From Aneurinibacillus tyrosinisolvens (GTDB lineage Bacteria; Bacillota; Bacilli; Aneurinibacillales; Aneurinibacillaceae), in NCBI RefSeq assembly GCF_001015055.1, contig NZ_BBWZ01000001.1:350017-414016 (forward strand): 64,000 bases of DNA. The letters run 5' to 3'. The notes beneath the pieces were generated by a model. The model did not search any database. It was not told the origin of the DNA and saw only the letters and a program-made list of their open reading frames with translations. Position 1 is the stretch's first letter. Each line of letters starts with the position of its first letter. A program made the translations under genes and the position numbers. This document shows positions 63,962 to 64,000 of the stretch, in pieces.

Positions 63962-64000
63962 TTTAAAAGAGTTTGAGCAAAAAAAACAGTTTGTATTTCT

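Noticed and set aside
1..64000. CRISPR arrays, tRNA, rRNA, prophage or insertion sequences
   Set aside because: No regularly spaced repeats, tRNA-like cloverleaf with CCA end, rRNA stretches, integrase or transposase reading frames were seen.

Overview
The window is chromosomal DNA of an endospore-forming, aerobic, low-to-medium GC Gram-positive bacterium of the order Bacillales. The gene order follows the Bacillus subtilis blocks ysmA-gerE, racE-gerM-rph-ysnA-ysnB-ysoA-tig-clpX-lonB-lonA-ysxC, hemAXCDBL-spoVID-ysxE and valS-folC. The extra sigB operon, cbb3-type oxidase and type IV pilus genes suggest the Aneurinibacillus/Brevibacillus side of the Paenibacillaceae. That placement is an inference from gene content; no marker here fixes a genus.

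Layout. 0-4.2 kb: the end of a hotdog thioesterase (ysmA-like), small orphan genes, gerE with a candidate sigma-K promoter, a pRiA4b ORF-3 family gene and a secreted protein. 4.3-9.2 kb (minus strand): a complete rsbR-S-T-U-V-W-sigB-rsbX general stress operon with an internal sigma-B promoter; rsbW carries an apparent one-base frameshift in a G7 run. 9.3-11.2 kb: a sigma-B-type promoter and two small envelope stress genes facing an alpha/beta hydrolase. 11.4-16.5 kb: racE, gerM, rph, rdgB, yfcE and a TPR gene. 16.7-24.9 kb: protein quality control (tig, clpP, clpX, lonB, lonA) and engB. 25-29.9 kb: an EamA exporter and ppx-ppk behind a candidate PhoP box. 30-36.3 kb: hemAXCDBL. 36.5-39.8 kb: spoVID and two CotS/YsxE-like genes. 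40.3-42.9 kb: ccoNOP and a possible 32-residue membrane peptide. 42.9-44.9 kb: a MacB/LolCD-type ABC transporter. 44.9-50.6 kb: a valine T-box, valS, folC and murC.

50.6-64 kb is a type IV pilus locus at the position that holds comC in B. subtilis. It contains a secreted VWA/Ig-like protein, three minor pilin-like genes on the minus strand, a membrane protein with an acidic tail, a VanW/G5 protein, then pilB, pilT, pilC and a major prepilin. The dedicated retraction ATPase (PilT), the tandem c-di-GMP-binding motifs of PilB, and a PilY1-like secreted VWA protein beside minor pilins point to a complete, retractile, signal-controlled pilus rather than only a competence pseudopilus. This is the most interesting part of the window.

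Regulation visible in the sequence: three sigma-B-like promoters, candidate sporulation promoters (sigma-K for gerE, sigma-F for lonB, sigma-E for gerM and spoVID), a PhoP-like box, a T-box and many intrinsic terminators. No tRNA, rRNA, CRISPR array or insertion sequence was found.
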